A DNA stretch of 40,655 nt, from assembly GCA_029061225.1 (NCBI GenBank), contig JAIDSM010000016.1, positions 1-40,655 on the forward strand. Reading direction: 5' to 3'. Positions 33,526 to 40,655 of this stretch are shown in pieces (positions within the stretch are counted from its first letter, which is position 1; each line of letters begins with the position of its first letter). This DNA is from Muribaculaceae bacterium (GTDB taxonomy: Bacteria; Bacteroidota; Bacteroidia; Bacteroidales; Muribaculaceae). The notes under the pieces are model-generated. The model had not been told where the DNA came from. It ran no database searches and saw nothing but the letters and a program-made list of their open reading frames with translations. The position numbers were made by a program, and so were the translations under genes.

Positions 33526-36300
33526 TTACTTTATAGTCTTTGTTGCGACAGTCTTGCCGTTGTCCAATGTCGTGACTTTGACTGTCACACCCTTGTATGA
33601 GCCGTCTGCAGGCTGTCCCTGAAGATCGAAGCTGCGGCTGCTGACTTCTGCTCCGTTCGAAACGGCTTTGATGCCTGAGGTGCTGACCTCAACTGCCGGA
33701 CCGAATCCTCCGCGGGCGTTAGCCTTGCGCACCTTGATGCCGTTGCCCTCGGGAAGTTCACCGGCATAGATCTTACCGTCTACAAGGTAGATGTTGCCTT
33801 CGAGGTTCTCGTTGTCCTCATATTTCACCTGTGAAGCGATGCTTTCGGGATCCCAGTCGGGGAATACCTTGTCGATCGAGTAGGCAGCTGCCTCTACGTC
33901 TGTCAGAATGGTCTCGTACTTCTTGTCTCCGTCTGAGTGGGTGAATGTGAGCACATTGCTTGTCGGAGAGATGCGGTTGCCGTCTTTATCCATGGAGTTG
34001 TATTCCACAAACTTGTCGGCTGCGCAGTTCATGCCTTTTGTGGTGAAGCGTGAGGATGCGAGCTTGGATGGCTGGTTGATTGTGGTGTTGAGCCATGCGA
34101 GTCCTGAATAGGCGCCCCATGAGCGGCCGAAGTTAAACTGGCTGCAAAGGGTCTCGATCACGCAGTTGTTCATCACGTAGCCGTATTTCTTGGCGTTGTT
34201 GGGAGCAGCGATGGTTGTGTTCTTTACAGCCTCATTGACGAATTTCACGCGGTTGAAGTAGACGTCGCCGCCACCGCATACATAGTCTACCACGCCGTGG
34301 ATCTCACCGTCTTCGAAATAGAAGTAAGCCGAACTGTTGTTGCTGTAATATGTATCCTGATATGATTCAAGACTTACGTTCTTGCAGATTGTGTTCTTTC
34401 CTTTGTCCTGGAGCGTTACGGCGCGTCCTGCTGCTGCCTTGCCGTCGAAAGGCATGGCGTTGCGGAGCGTGAGGTCCTGGAGGTAGAGGTTTTCAGAGCG
34501 GTTGAGGAGCGTGGCTGTCACGCTGATGCCTTCAGCTTCGAGTGGAGGATAGTTGAGGATTATGGTTCCCTTTGTGGATTCTCCGATGATGGAGATGTTC
34601 TTGCCGTTGACGGGAGTGAGGGTAGTGGTGCCGAGGTCGTAGGTGCCGTCGGGCAGGAAGATCTTGGCGCCATCCTTTGTGGATGCTGCCTTGAGCGCGA
34701 GCAGGAAGCTCGATACGTCTCCTGCCGGAATCTGATAGTAGCCGGTGGCTTCGTCGTATTCCACGAATTCGGCTACATTGGAGATTGTTACGTTGTGGAT
34801 GTATGCCCCTTCTGGGAAAGTGATGGTGAGCCATCCCGGTTCTCCGTCATACTGGAATGTCTGTTCCTCGCCGTCGCTTGCTCCCTTCACCGGGAATGTT
34901 GCTACAGTCTCGCCGTTGGCGTTTTTCACTGTTGCGGTTGATTCGGCGGAGTAGGCGCAGCATCCTACGGTCACATAGCATTTTGCGGCTGTGTTGACCT
35001 TGATTGTGCCCTCCTTGCTGATGAGCCATCCGTGGGTGTTGTAGTATTTGCCGTCAATCTCGATTGCCTCATGGTCTTCTACATAGAAATATGGTTTCGT
35101 GAGGTCGTAAGAGAAGCGGGAAGTGGATGTAGGTACTTCGATCTTGGTGGCGCGGGCGTGAAGCTCCGTGTCTGTCTGGATTGAGGTGCCTTCAGTCACT
35201 TTCTCAGCTGTGGCCTTCGTGGATGCGAACCATCCGCGGAATGCGTTGCCTTCCGGCACATTCACGTCGGTCGCTCCGTATTTATATGTGAGAAGTGCTC
35301 CGCCCGGAATCAGTTCGGTGCCGATAAGCGAACCGTCTGTGTTGAAGTAGCTGATTGTGACGTCGGGAATGAAGTCGCAGGCTTCTACTGACAGCGATGG
35401 GCAGTAGGAAGGAGTGATGATGGTCAGCACTGCGTCGTCGTTGCTGTTGTAGGTCCATGAGGTGGTGCCGTCGCAGTTGCCGCCGCAGGGGAGGGTGGCG
35501 AGTACCTGGTCGCCGTTCTTGATTGTGGCTCCTTGTCCGTTGTAGGTGCAGTTGCCGAATGTGATCCTTACTGCTCCGTCCACAGGTACTGTCACTGTCG
35601 ATGAGTTGTAGCCATGCTGTGCGTCATGCCAGGTTCCCTCTACTGTCACACCCTCGGGAAGTTTGCCGTCTGCTGGTTTCACTACAGTGTAGGGATCGCT
35701 TGTGAAGTCGATCTGGAAGTCGGTGAAGTGGCGTTCCTTGGCTATATAGGGATTCACTGTGATGCCGTAGAGACGGAATCCCTTGCCGCAGCTCATGTTG
35801 AGGATTACGTCGCCGTTTTCCTTGACACGGGCTGATACTTTTGACTCGTCACACTGTTTGCTGATGTTTGACGGCACCATCAGTTCTTTGGTGAGATTGT
35901 CTGATTTGACCGTGGCGTCACCGCCGGCGCCTGAGAAGTCGAGTATGATTTCGTCGTTGACTCCGCAGTCAGGGATGCGCACTGTCATTGAGCCATTCTG
36001 GAAGCAGTAGTTGGCCGAGATGCCGTATACCGCACCTTTGGCAACTGTGAAGAAGACACCTTCAAGGCCTGAGAGCGCGCCTCCGGTGTTGGAGGGGAGT
36101 TCCTGGTTCTCAAGTGCCTTGGCGAGGGAATATCGTCCCTTGCTGCCGGCGCTCCAGTAGTCGCAGTTTGTCACTTGGTCGGCATGGTTGCTGCCTTTGG
36201 TGAAGTCCCATGAGCGGACTTCGGTCACATGTTCTGCCCATGCTGTCGTGCTGATGAAAAGCATCATGATCAGCAGGAGCGTGCTGGAAAGTTTTCTCAT
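33526..36300 (-). CDS. CE8 pectin methylesterase-like multidomain secreted protein
   Basis: From the ATG at 36300 the protein has 924 residues and a signal peptide (MRKLSSTLLLIMMLFISTTAWA). The longer frame to 36534 has no signal at its start and was rejected. Two beta-sandwich domains (about 23-195 and 195-345) precede a short InlB/Listeria-Bacteroides-type repeat (ISYFNTDGSLIGTEL...GWFASTKATAEKVTEG) and another sandwich. A right-handed beta-helix with CE8 motifs follows at about 540-830: YQDTYY (Asp649), VDYVCGGGDVYF (Asp672) and NFGRSWG (Arg726), equivalent to the two catalytic Asp and the Arg of pectinesterases. The tail FDLQGQPADGSYKG... resembles the sorting-like tails of the left PUL. 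It should de-esterify homogalacturonan, probably outside the cell. It diverges from the SusC gene. Confidence 0.82.
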   Translation of the reverse strand: MRKLSSTLLLIMMLFISTTAWAEHVTEVRSWDFTKGSNHADQVTNCDYWSAGSKGRYSLAKALENQELPSNTGGALSGLEGVFFTVAKGAVYGISANYCFQNGSMTVRIPDCGVNDEIILDFSGAGGDATVKSDNLTKELMVPSNISKQCDESKVSARVKENGDVILNMSCGKGFRLYGITVNPYIAKERHFTDFQIDFTSDPYTVVKPADGKLPEGVTVEGTWHDAQHGYNSSTVTVPVDGAVRITFGNCTYNGQGATIKNGDQVLATLPCGGNCDGTTSWTYNSNDDAVLTIITPSYCPSLSVEACDFIPDVTISYFNTDGSLIGTELIPGGALLTYKYGATDVNVPEGNAFRGWFASTKATAEKVTEGTSIQTDTELHARATKIEVPTSTSRFSYDLTKPYFYVEDHEAIEIDGKYYNTHGWLISKEGTIKVNTAAKCYVTVGCCAYSAESTATVKNANGETVATFPVKGASDGEEQTFQYDGEPGWLTITFPEGAYIHNVTISNVAEFVEYDEATGYYQIPAGDVSSFLLALKAASTKDGAKIFLPDGTYDLGTTTLTPVNGKNISIIGESTKGTIILNYPPLEAEGISVTATLLNRSENLYLQDLTLRNAMPFDGKAAAGRAVTLQDKGKNTICKNVSLESYQDTYYSNNSSAYFYFEDGEIHGVVDYVCGGGDVYFNRVKFVNEAVKNTTIAAPNNAKKYGYVMNNCVIETLCSQFNFGRSWGAYSGLAWLNTTINQPSKLASSRFTTKGMNCAADKFVEYNSMDKDGNRISPTSNVLTFTHSDGDKKYETILTDVEAAAYSIDKVFPDWDPESIASQVKYEDNENLEGNIYLVDGKIYAGELPEGNGIKVRKANARGGFGPAVEVSTSGIKAVSNGAEVSSRSFDLQGQPADGSYKGVTVKVTTLDNGKTVATKTIK

Positions 36301-36351
36301 GATAAAGTTAGTTGTGTATATGGTTAAAATTATAAGTAGCTTTTCCGGTTG

Positions 36352-36359
36352 CAAATTTA
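36352..36359 (-). promoter_or_regulatory. Predicted CE8 promoter -7 element
   Basis: Minus-strand TAAATTTG matches TAnnTTTG, 51 bp before the ATG. ATTG at 36380-36383 lies 20 bp further upstream and matches three of four -33 bases. It supports the start at 36300, because the longer frame would begin upstream of this promoter. Confidence 0.6.
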
Positions 36360-36424
36360 CAAAATAATCTGGTCTTATGCAATAGTAACAGCAGCATATT
36401 GTATGCATTTGACATACAACGTAG

Positions 36425-36445
36425 GGACGTACGGCTCGTGAGTCC
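36425..36445. repeat. Short dispersed palindrome, degenerate copy 4
   Basis: GGACGTACG-GCT-CGTGAGTCC corresponds to the palindromes at 2930, 5742 and 14336 with one change in each arm. It lies in the divergent CE8/SusC promoter region. Confidence 0.6.
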
Positions 36446-36514
36446 GCTCGCGTACCTTCGTTCGTTTGTGAGTTAAATAGTGTTAATAAATGCAATGATT
36501 TATATTTTTTATTG

Positions 36515-36522
36515 TACTTTTG
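36515..36522 (+). promoter_or_regulatory. Predicted SusC promoter -7 element
   Basis: TACTTTTG fits TAnnTTTG, 56 bp upstream of the susC start, leaving an A/T-rich leader. No good -33 element. Confidence 0.5.
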
Positions 36523-36578
36523 TAAAAAAATCAAAAACAGTTAGCCTATTAACTTAACATCTAAATAACCCTGCGTGT

Positions 36579-39500
36579 ATGAAATTCAGTCAGAAAACAC
36601 GTTATTGGCTTGCGATGACGCTCGCCATAATCTTTTCAGTCTCGGTCTACGCCCAGAATATCACCGTCACAGGCACGGTGGTCGATGAGTCGGGCGAACC
36701 GCTAATCGGAGCTACCATTGTGCAGAAAGGCACCGGCAACGGTGTCGCTGCAGACATCGATGGTAATTACTCCATTAACGTCCCTTCCAAAGCTACTCTC
36801 GTATACTCTTACATAGGTTGCGACAGCAAGGAAGTTGCAGTCAACGGTAAAACGAAAATCGATGTGACTCTCAAGTCAAGTTCGACTATGCTCGACGAGG
36901 TGGTGGCGATCGGTTACGGTACCGTTAAGAAGAAGGACCTTACCGGTGCTGTATCTTCTGTCTCCGGTGCCGAACTTGCCAAAGTTCCTGCTACCTCAGC
37001 CGCCGGCGCCCTTCAGGGCAAGGCCCCGGGCCTTAACATCGTTTCTCAGAGTGGCGCTCCCGGTGCTGGAGTAAACGTGACTATCCGTGGCGGTACATCG
37101 CTGACTCAGTCTACTACTCCTCTTTATATTGTGGATGGTTTCCCGATGGACAACGCCCTTACAAATCTTGATGTCAACGATATCGAGACCATCGATGTCC
37201 TTAAGGATGCATCCTCGACTGCCATTTATGGTGCGCGCGGCTCAAACGGTATCGTGGTGATCACCACTAAGTCTGCTGCAGCCGGCAAGACAAAGATCGA
37301 CTACAATGGTTTCGCTTCTTTTGATGTTCTCCCGAAGAAACTTGACGTGATGAACAATGCGCTCGGATATGCGCAGTATCAATACGAGCTTATAGCGCTT
37401 AGAAATAACTACGGTCTTTTCACTCAGGTGTATGATGATAACTTCGATTATGCCAACGATCCTGCCTTCTTTACCGGTGTCTACGACCGTATGGCAAGCC
37501 GTTACGGCGACTCCTATGCCCTCGATATGCAGGAGGAAGGCTTCGGTGGTTCTGCGGTTACTCAAAACCATAGCCTTTCTGTCTCAGGTGGCAACGACAA
37601 GACCAAATATCTTATTTCCTACAACTTTGTAAAGAACGACGGTCTGCTTGCCAATCATGACTATACGCGCAATTCACTGCGTGCAAAAATCAACTCCGAG
37701 CTCTATAAGGGAGTGAAGCTCGACTTCTCTGCTTTCTTCTATGGAGCGTCTACACATGGCGGTGGTAAGTTCGATGGCCTTGATGATCTCGTGAAGTATC
37801 CTATCAACGGTGGAACAATGTTCACCCGCGATGAACTGCTCAATACGCAGACCCTTGGCGATTTCCGTACGATGACTTCTCTCTATTCAGCGACTAACCA
37901 GCTCGTGCAGAATGAGGCGGCCACAAGCACTAACCGTAACCGCCGCCTCGAACTCAACGCAGGTGTGACTGTGGATTTCGCTAAGCATTTCACTTGGCGC
38001 ACCTCCGGCAACTACGTGACGAAATGGGGTAAATCCAAATCGTTTGCAGGTCCGAATGCTACTGGATATCTTCTTGACCCGGTCAATACGGGTATGTCCG
38101 GTTCGATTGGCACATCCGAAGGCTATAACTTCCATGTTGCGAATACCCTTACTTATCAGAACGTCTTCAACGACAAGCACGATCTCACCGTCATGCTCGG
38201 TCAGGAATATTCCTACAGCGAAAGCGAGGGCGTGAGCCTTAGTCTTAAGAAATTCCCTAACCCTAACCATGGCCTCGACTATATCAATACTGCGGAAGTG
38301 TCTTCAAAGTCCACAAGTCATTCACGCAGCAATATGCTGTCGTTCTTCGGTCGTGCATCTTACACCTACGACGGACGCTATATCCTTACGGCTACAATGC
38401 GTGCCGACGGCAGCTCTAAGTTCGCCAAAGGCAACAAGTGGGGCTTCTTCCCCTCTGTGTCCGGTGCTTGGCGTATCTCTCAGGAAAAATTCTTTGAGGA
38501 GAGCAATGCTGTCAATGTGTTCAGCAATCTCAAGCTGCGTGTCGGATATGGTGTGACCGGTAACAACGGAATCGGTGACAACCTCTATACTACAGCAGTC
38601 ACACTCGGCAACTATCCGATGGACAACAATGAGCAGAATCCTTCTTTCAACCTCTCTACAGAGCTCGGAAACCCGAAACTGAAATGGGAGACACTCCACG
38701 CTACCAATATCGGTATTGATCTGGGAATCCTCAACGGTCGTGTCAACTTGGGTGTGGATTGGTACAACAACCAGATTTCCGACATGCTTATGTCATCTGT
38801 GATTCCTTCTACTACCGGCTACACCAAACAGATGCAGAACGTAGGTAAGATGCGCAACCGTGGCTGGGAAATCGCAATTAACACTGTAAATATTACAAAC
38901 CGCGACTTCCAGTGGACTACAACCCTCAATCTTTCGTTCAACCGTTCGAAGGTGCTCGCTCTCAACAATGATCTTACCTACAAGCAGTTTAATGCAGGTA
39001 GCTCTCTCGAGGGTCAGGTGACATATTATGCTGCCGTTGGTCAGATGCTCGGCGATATGTACGGTTATAAGTATGAGGGTATCTATACTACGGATGATTT
39101 CATTCAGAATGCCGATGGCTCTTATACTCTTAAAGATGGTGTGGTTAAGCCTTTCGGTGGCACTGCACAGCCCGGCGATATGAAGTTCGCGGCAGACAAC
39201 GGCGATCCTAACGATCCTCAGTTCACCAAAGAACTCGTTAAGATAGGCAACGGTACTCCGCTCTGTATCGGTGGCTTCGGCAACCAGCTTACATTCAAGG
39301 GCTTTGACCTGAACCTCTTTATGAATTTCTCAATCGGTAACGATATCTATAACGCGACTGCCCAGGCTCTTAGCCCTTATGGACCTTTCCAGAATACCCT
39401 TAACGATTTCGGCAATAACTACTATCGCCTTATCGATCCTGTGACAGGTCAGCAGGCTGCCTCGATGGATCGCCTTAAGGAACTCAATCCCGATGAGTCT

Positions 39501-39821
39501 TCACGTCTGTGGTCACTCACCGAAGGTAACTCTTCCAACATCATCTATCCTTCATCTTATTTCGTGGAAGACGGTAGCTACCTCCGCATTTCTCAGCTGA
39601 CTCTCGGTTATACATTCCCCTCTAAGTGGATGAGCAAGGCGCACATCAGCAAGTGCCGCCTCTACTTCACAGCCAACAACCTTTATACCTTTACCAAGTA
39701 TTCCGGCTATGACCCCAACGTTTCGTCTTCTAACAGCGACGTAATCTGTACTCCGGGCTTCGACTCGCGCGCTTATCCCGCCGCACGCAGCTTCGTAGTG
39801 GGTCTTAACCTTTCGTTCTAA
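36579..39821 (+). CDS. SusC/RagA-family TonB-dependent glycan transporter
   Basis: The 1080-residue protein has a signal peptide ending VSVYAQ. Residues about 28-105 form the carboxypeptidase-regulatory-like domain (ITVTGTVVDESGEPLIGATIVQKGT...). The plug follows, with the SusC hallmarks DEVVAIGYGTVKKKDLTGAVSSV, LYIVDGFP and DASSTAIYGARGSNGIVVITTK. From about 235 on are the barrel strands, ending in a terminal Phe (FVVGLNLSF). It imports oligosaccharides across the outer membrane with the SusD protein that follows 29 bp later. The divergent CE8 gene hints at a pectic ligand, but no endo-acting pectinase is visible in the window, so this is weak. The start has a fair upstream -7 element. Confidence 0.95.
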   Translation: MKFSQKTRYWLAMTLAIIFSVSVYAQNITVTGTVVDESGEPLIGATIVQKGTGNGVAADIDGNYSINVPSKATLVYSYIGCDSKEVAVNGKTKIDVTLKSSSTMLDEVVAIGYGTVKKKDLTGAVSSVSGAELAKVPATSAAGALQGKAPGLNIVSQSGAPGAGVNVTIRGGTSLTQSTTPLYIVDGFPMDNALTNLDVNDIETIDVLKDASSTAIYGARGSNGIVVITTKSAAAGKTKIDYNGFASFDVLPKKLDVMNNALGYAQYQYELIALRNNYGLFTQVYDDNFDYANDPAFFTGVYDRMASRYGDSYALDMQEEGFGGSAVTQNHSLSVSGGNDKTKYLISYNFVKNDGLLANHDYTRNSLRAKINSELYKGVKLDFSAFFYGASTHGGGKFDGLDDLVKYPINGGTMFTRDELLNTQTLGDFRTMTSLYSATNQLVQNEAATSTNRNRRLELNAGVTVDFAKHFTWRTSGNYVTKWGKSKSFAGPNATGYLLDPVNTGMSGSIGTSEGYNFHVANTLTYQNVFNDKHDLTVMLGQEYSYSESEGVSLSLKKFPNPNHGLDYINTAEVSSKSTSHSRSNMLSFFGRASYTYDGRYILTATMRADGSSKFAKGNKWGFFPSVSGAWRISQEKFFEESNAVNVFSNLKLRVGYGVTGNNGIGDNLYTTAVTLGNYPMDNNEQNPSFNLSTELGNPKLKWETLHATNIGIDLGILNGRVNLGVDWYNNQISDMLMSSVIPSTTGYTKQMQNVGKMRNRGWEIAINTVNITNRDFQWTTTLNLSFNRSKVLALNNDLTYKQFNAGSSLEGQVTYYAAVGQMLGDMYGYKYEGIYTTDDFIQNADGSYTLKDGVVKPFGGTAQPGDMKFAADNGDPNDPQFTKELVKIGNGTPLCIGGFGNQLTFKGFDLNLFMNFSIGNDIYNATAQALSPYGPFQNTLNDFGNNYYRLIDPVTGQQAASMDRLKELNPDESSRLWSLTEGNSSNIIYPSSYFVEDGSYLRISQLTLGYTFPSKWMSKAHISKCRLYFTANNLYTFTKYSGYDPNVSSSNSDVICTPGFDSRAYPAARSFVVGLNLSF

Positions 39822-39850
39822 CGGCTAACCATTATTAACGACTATTTCAA

Positions 39851-40655
39851 ATGAATAAACATAGATTCAATACAGTGCGTTCCTTTATGGCGGCCATCGT
39901 TCTGTTGGGAGGTGGTTCGATGCTCCTTTCTTCTTGTGAGGATACGCTCGACCTTCCTTCCTACACCAAGGACGACACTGACTTCGCTTTCCGCGATGAG
40001 CATAACGCTGATATTTTCGTGCAGGGCATTTATGGAGGCCTCGTTCATGAGGAGTTCTACCGCCAGGCCAACACCGGCGAGATGACCACTATGGCTGCTG
40101 AGGATGCTTTCGAAGGAAACAAGCATTATCTCTCCAACTATGCCTATGATCCGACGGCCCCTTACGTGTTCGGCACGACATATGGCGAGGGTTATAAAAG
40201 GATCGAGGCTTGCAACCTCGCTCTCTACCGTATGCGCCAGATGGAGCAGACTCCGAAGGTGAAGGCTCTCATTGCAGAGACTGTTTGCCTTAGGGCGTTT
40301 GTCTATTTCAACCTCATTCGTCTTTTCGGCGATGTGCCTTTCAATACCGATCCTCTTGAGATCCGTGACATGTATGCGGAAGATGTGATGTATCCTACCC
40401 GTTATGACCGCGATAAGATCTACGACTTCATAATCGACGAGATGGTGGCCACGATGGATGATCTCCCCTGGCAAAGTGAGGCCGGCTATACGGAGCGTAT
40501 CACCCGCAACAGCGCCGCTGGTATTCTCGCCCGTATTTGCCTCCATGCGGCAGGATGGTCACTCCGCTGGAATCTCGAGACTAATGACCCGGCTTCGCTT
40601 CATATGGCGCGTCGCGATGACGAGGCTCGTATACGCGAGATCTACACTATCGCTG
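39851..40655 (+). CDS. SusD/RagB-family outer-membrane lipoprotein, N-terminal part (cut by window end)
   Basis: Reading from the ATG at 39851, the frame is open to the last base and gives 268 residues. The lipobox MLLSSC (Cys29) is followed by EDTLDLPSYTKDD. The helical TPR-like scaffold typical of SusD includes YKRIEACNLALYRM, AETVCLRAFVYFNLIRLFGDVPFNTD and ITRNSAAGILARICLHAAGW, all standard SusD blocks. It would form the surface lid over the SusC encoded just upstream (29 bp gap). The C-terminal third is outside the window. A long open frame on the opposite strand here is a shadow of this gene. Confidence 0.93.
   Translation, partial: MNKHRFNTVRSFMAAIVLLGGGSMLLSSCEDTLDLPSYTKDDTDFAFRDEHNADIFVQGIYGGLVHEEFYRQANTGEMTTMAAEDAFEGNKHYLSNYAYDPTAPYVFGTTYGEGYKRIEACNLALYRMRQMEQTPKVKALIAETVCLRAFVYFNLIRLFGDVPFNTDPLEIRDMYAEDVMYPTRYDRDKIYDFIIDEMVATMDDLPWQSEAGYTERITRNSAAGILARICLHAAGWSLRWNLETNDPASLHMARRDDEARIREIYTIA

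Noticed and set aside
36301-36534. N-terminal extension of the CE8 protein to 36534
   Set aside because: The extension is upstream of the predicted promoter and would bury a good signal peptide beginning at 36300.
39842-40546. Open frame of 234 codons on the minus strand at the right end
   Set aside because: It lies opposite the SusD N-terminal region, whose lipobox and helix motifs are unmistakable; treated as a shadow.
1-40655. tRNA, rRNA, insertion sequences or phage genes
   Set aside because: No cloverleaf, conserved rRNA stretch, transposase or integrase was recognised in any gap or frame.

Overview
The window looks like a chromosomal segment of a gut Bacteroidales bacterium, most likely a Muribaculaceae-like lineage. 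The evidence is SusC/SusD pairs, SusE-position lipoproteins, -7 elements of the form TAnnTTTG without Shine-Dalgarno sites, a lipobox-bearing TPR histidine kinase, and dispersed intergenic palindromes. The taxonomic placement is an inference from gene style, not from a marker gene.

Left part (1-23927) is most of a polysaccharide utilization locus (PUL). It opens with the 3' end of a SusD homologue, then a DUF1735-type surface lipoprotein, then a GH10-fold lipoprotein whose two catalytic glutamates appear to be replaced (a probable xylan-binding pseudo-enzyme). Two secreted beta-sandwich proteins of unknown function follow. A GH98 endo-glycanase is encoded on the opposite strand. After it come a CE1-type esterase, GH31 alpha-xylosidase, GH97 alpha-galactosidase, GH95 alpha-L-fucosidase/galactosidase, two tandem near-duplicate GH43-CBM6 enzymes and a GH127/GH146 beta-L-arabinofuranosidase. 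Together the set fits a heavily decorated glucuronoarabinoxylan of the cereal-bran type: surface binding and endo-cleavage/de-esterification outside, then removal of xylosyl, galactosyl and arabinosyl side groups, probably in the periplasm. The binding proteins, GH98, the esterase and the distant CE8 protein share a C-terminal tail resembling a type IX secretion sorting signal. The exo-enzymes lack it.

Middle part (24113-33002, all minus strand) is not obviously part of the PUL: a TonB-dependent outer-membrane receptor, a phosphate-selective-type porin, a class A acid phosphatase, a flippase-like integral membrane protein, and a LytTR response regulator with its TPR sensor kinase (ATGA overlap).

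Right part (33526-40655) starts a second glycan locus: a CE8 pectin methylesterase-like multidomain protein on the minus strand, diverging from a new SusC/SusD pair. The SusD is cut by the window end. Between the kinase and the CE8 gene there is an orphan plus-strand promoter followed about 100 nt later by a strong intrinsic terminator, a candidate small RNA.

Non-coding features are unusually rich: two near-identical 69-bp nested palindromes, four copies of a short palindrome of the GGACGCACG type, a three-hairpin cluster, and six intergenic arrays of mostly 7-nt tandem repeats with different unit sequences. No tRNA, rRNA, CRISPR array or insertion sequence was seen.
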